DNA of 64,000 nt from Cucumis sativus (taxonomy: Eukaryota > Streptophyta > Magnoliopsida > Cucurbitales > Cucurbitaceae): contig NC_026659.2 in the NCBI RefSeq assembly GCF_000004075.3, positions 4,278,001 through 4,342,000 of the forward strand, read 5' to 3'. Below, one piece after another: positions 62,368-64,000 of this stretch (within the stretch, counting starts at the first letter, position 1; each line of letters starts with the position of its first letter). The position numbers and the translations under genes were made by a program. The notes under the pieces were generated by a model. It searched no databases and was not told the DNA's origin. It saw only the letters and a program-made list of their open reading frames with translations.

Positions 62368-64000
62368 ATGAATCAAGGCGGCAATACTGAAACCTTTGTT
62401 CCAGCGCAACCTAGTTCGCTCGAGGTAATGCATCTATTTCATTGCATAGGGTATAAATTTTATACATTGCGTGTTATCTATATTGAATTTTGTGGTTTAC
62501 TTGGAAGTTAAACTGGATATGAAAGTTGAAACAAAACGTGTTAGCCTATTCGGCAAGTTGGAAGTGTAACCGCTTTATGTTTCGATATTTTACTAAGTTT
62601 GTTGATATGCCCATAGGAGTAATGGAAGCGTGGCCCGTTCTTTTTGTTCTCTAGCTCTATATTGATTCTTGTGTTATTTCTTTTCTTCCTTGAGATCCGT
62701 TGAACTTGAACCTAAGTACTTACATTTGGCGATGAAACATTTGCAATAGTTGCGAATGCAATCTGAGACAAGGTGAATTAAGGGGACTGAGTATATTATT
62801 TATTCTTTCATTCTTTTGCCATGATTGTCTGAATTAATATAACACCCCAACCGATTTGTGTGTATATAATTATATTCTGGTACAATCACAGAAGATTTGG
62901 GGATGATAGAAGAATGTTGGGGCATTAGATTGATTAAGATTCTATTTACTCGTGGCGTATACAAAAGTTTCGACATACCAAGTGGTGATTTTAGCTTATC
63001 CTCACATATGACTATTATTTTATTTCATGTATGCGTGTTATGTTTATTTTATTGCTGGTTCTTATCCAAAGACACAAATCACTATTTGCAACTTCCATTG
63101 TTATTTAGATTACAAGCTTGTGGATTTCTGTGTATGATGGCAATGCTGATGAAATACGTTATTTTTCAGAACCAACACATTGGCGATGGAAATCAATCAG
63201 TGGCAGCATCAACATATCTTCCTCTGGCATCTGCTCCAGAAGCCATAACATGGGCCAATCACAAGGTGGATGGCAGTTCCAATGAGAGTGGGTTGCTCTC
63301 AAATTCCACTTACCAATATAATCAACAAGTGCTTCCACCTGCAAGAAATGTGCAAGATGGTCTAAACGTGTCTTCTGTTGCTTGTAGTTCATCAAGTTTT
63401 GTGACATCAAATGCGCCGCAAGATTACAATGCTTATGCTCAATATTCCAATTCTACCGATCCTTATGGTTATGCAAATGCCGGTTACCAAGGTTACTATA
63501 ACAACTATCAGCAGCAACCCAACCATTCTTATTCACAGCCTGTAGGAGCATATCAAAACACAGGTGCTCCTTATCAGCCCCTTTCCTCATATCAAAATAC
63601 AGGGTTTTATGCTGGGTCTACAAGTTATTCAACCACTTACTACAATCCTGGTGATTATCAGACAGCTGGAGGTTACCCAACTAGCAGCTATAGCAATCAG
63701 ACTACCTCATGGAATGGTGGCAATTATGGAAATTATGTTCCTAATCAATATGCTCAGTACACACCTGATTCGAGTGGAGCTTATAGTTCCACTTCTACAA
63801 ATGAAAGTTCTCTACAGTATCAGCAGCAATGCAAGCAGTGGGCCGACTACTATAGTCAAACAGAAGTTAGCTGTGCCCCTGGGACTGAGAAACTGTCCAC
63901 TCCGAGTATTGCTAATGCAGGGTATCCCGCTCATGGTTCAACCAATTATCCTGCACCACACAGCCAACCACCTCCACCGTCATATACTCCATCATGGAGA
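62368..64000 (+). CDS. SAC3A: SAC3A-like mRNA export protein (partial, 5' part only)
   Basis: Exon 1 (62368-62424) encodes MNQGGNTETFVPAQPSSLE. Exon 2 starts at 63170 and stays open to the right edge, giving 296 visible residues. The visible part is a low-complexity region rich in Tyr, Gln, Ser, Asn and Pro (NAYAQYSNSTDPYGYANAG, then a run to NYQQQPNHSYSQPVGAYQN), prion-like in composition. The short first exon and this leader match the N terminus of plant SAC3/GANP proteins of the At2g39340 (SAC3A) type as I remember it. These are scaffolds of the TREX-2 complex linking transcription to mRNA export at the nuclear pore. The SAC3/GANP domain itself should lie beyond the window, so the assignment is by N-terminal similarity and gene neighbourhood. 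Confidence 0.85.

Overview
This is a plant nuclear window. Its genes carry many introns with GT-AG borders, the spacers are AT-rich, and there are SINE, LINE, LTR and MITE remnants. Intronic LINE fragments and a recurrent short dispersed repeat look like those common in Cucurbitaceae (cucumber/melon type), so a cucurbit is my best guess. That rests on pattern memory, not a search. I see no bacterial or viral features, no CRISPR array and no rRNA or tRNA gene.

Nine protein-coding genes can be rebuilt exon by exon. From left to right they are: (1) a TBC/Rab-GAP protein, minus strand, 3' end off the left edge; (2) a plastid/mitochondrial phosphatidylglycerophosphate synthase, plus; (3) a lambda-class glutathione transferase, minus; (4) a clade-D type 2C protein phosphatase, minus; (5) a nitrilase-superfamily deaminated-glutathione amidase, plus; (6) a long coiled-coil protein of the plant 'CAP-Gly domain linker' family, minus; (7) a LisH-CTLH-RING subunit of a GID/CTLH-type ubiquitin ligase (MAEA/GID9-like), plus; (8) an SR splicing factor with an RRM, two zinc knuckles and an RS tail (RS2Z type), minus; (9) the 5' end of a SAC3A-like mRNA-export protein, plus, running off the right edge.

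The genes do housekeeping work: vesicle traffic, plastid lipid synthesis, redox and glutathione repair, signalling, protein turnover, splicing and mRNA export. They are not a functional cluster. The order TBC - PGP synthase - GSTL - PP2C - coiled coil - LisH/RING - SAC3A matches, from memory, two duplicated Arabidopsis segments (around At3g55020-At3g55070 and At2g39280-At2g39340), so this looks like an ancient conserved block.

The spacers (8.4-16.1, 19.4-21.9, 27.7-30.0, 34-36.7, 47-49.8 and 58.2-61.9 kb) hold repeats rather than genes. The clearest are a hAT-like MITE at 785-1196, two Au-type SINE copies, a 5'-truncated LINE with a 20-bp target duplication and a solo LTR nested inside it (23.5-25.0 kb, in a GSTL intron), a long imperfect inverted repeat with arms of about 410 bp (13.8-15.0 kb), and tandem repeats at 59.3-60.4 kb. 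Several genes have very short uORFs just before the start codon. I found no convincing new biological system. The best leads are the foldback locus, the nested insertion and the uORFs.
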